Assembly (NCBI GenBank): GCA_902631405.1
Contig: CACOYI010000013.1
Span: 1-43,263, forward strand
Direction of reading: 5' to 3'
Source: K189A clade bacterium
Lineage (GTDB): Bacteria; Pseudomonadota; Gammaproteobacteria; Pseudomonadales; Azotimanducaceae
DNA length: 43,263 nucleotides
Shown: in pieces, positions 42,976 to 43,263 of the stretch
Numbering within the stretch: position 1 is the first letter of the stretch
Layout: each line of letters opens with the position of its first letter
Position numbers and translations under genes: made by a program
Notes under the pieces: model-generated
Database searches by the model: none
Seen by the model: only the letters and a program-made list of their open reading frames with translations
What the model was told of the DNA's origin: nothing

Positions 42976-43263
42976 CTACAATGATTCCTTCAGAGCGACT
43001 ATTCTTTTTGCGGCCTCGATACACTCGGCAAGTTCCCCTACCCAGGCCACGCGAATATGCTTGGCGCCAGGGTTTACTATGGAACCCTTCCTATTTACAG
43101 GCCGACTCAGAAAGCTGCCGGGCATCACTTTGACCGCTTGTTGCCGAAACAGTTTCTGACAAAAAAGCTCATCTGAGCAATTGAGGTTGATCCAATGATA
43201 AAAGCCACCGTCTGGCTCATCGAGCGAGAATGATGAATCGAGCACCTGCGTTACGGCATCGAA
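42976..43263 (-). CDS. dapC: Succinyldiaminopimelate transaminase, C-terminal part
   Basis: PLP-dependent class I/II aminotransferase; the frame is open through the right edge, so only the last 95 residues are seen. The segment GGFYHWI, then VMPGSFLSRP and GAKHIRVAWV (with the substrate carboxylate-binding Arg), and ECIEAAKRI match DapC of the Pseudomonas type. Its position before dapD and dapE supports the role over other aminotransferases such as AlaA or AspC. A 71-bp gap with no clear signal separates it from dapD. Confidence 0.85.
   Translation of the reverse strand, partial: FDAVTQVLDSSFSLDEPDGGFYHWINLNCSDELFCQKLFRQQAVKVMPGSFLSRPVNRKGSIVNPGAKHIRVAWVGELAECIEAAKRIVALKESL

Noticed and set aside
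1-43263. tRNA, rRNA, tmRNA, 4.5S or 6S RNA genes, CRISPR arrays, insertion sequences
   Set aside because: Intergenic regions are short and I read no cloverleaf, spacer-repeat pattern or transposase frame in any of them.

Overview
The window is a densely packed stretch of a gammaproteobacterial chromosome of moderate GC. It carries 36 protein-coding genes. purL at the left edge and dapC at the right edge are cut by the window. I found no rRNA, tRNA, insertion sequence, phage gene or CRISPR array. The blocks corE-ypjD | ffh-rpsP-rimM-trmD-rplS, xerD-dsbC-hom-recJ-prfB-lysS, ygfZ | sdhE | nadB-degP-lepA-lepB-rnc-era-recO and adk-tsaB-rsmJ-plsB, together with the long-form DapD and the type-2 LeuA, resemble the Pseudomonas-like and marine gammaproteobacterial arrangement. 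The organism cannot be named from the sequence alone.

Layout. 1-5347: purL (3' part), a Nudix hydrolase, a gamma-carbonic-anhydrase-like protein and leuA. 5351-7446 (minus): a CBS-domain CorC/CNNM membrane protein and a CcsA-like membrane protein. 7682-20278 (plus): a long co-directional run covering SRP (ffh), ribosome and tRNA maturation (rpsP, rimM, trmD, rplS), chromosome dimer resolution (xerD), periplasmic disulfide isomerisation (dsbC), homoserine synthesis (hom), repair (recJ, ung), translation (prfB with its programmed +1 frameshift, lysS) and a 3-hydroxyisobutyryl-CoA hydrolase-like gene. 20284-22962: ygfZ, sdhE and nadB on alternating strands. 23265-31906 (plus): degP/mucD, lepA, lepB, rnc, era, recO, rlmD, adk. 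31951-34594: moeA (minus) head-to-head with tsaB-rsmJ. 34596-43263 (minus): dapC-dapD-dapE (succinylase route to diaminopimelate and lysine), then gspN-gspC-gspD (part of a type II secretion system), then plsB.

Most of the content is conserved housekeeping. I do not see a convincing novel multi-gene system. The points that deserve attention are departures from the usual plan. These are: loss of the rpoE-rseABC module between nadB and degP; no thrC between hom and recJ; a gspNCD island detached from the other secretion genes; a Leu-rich mini-ORF plus competing inverted repeats ahead of leuA; moeA and tsaB overlapping by one base at their start codons; an ung reading frame whose conserved N-terminus extends upstream of any standard start codon; and convergent gene pairs with gaps so short (down to 1 nt) that ordinary terminators cannot fit. 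All functional calls rest on motif recognition and remembered family sequences, not on database searches.
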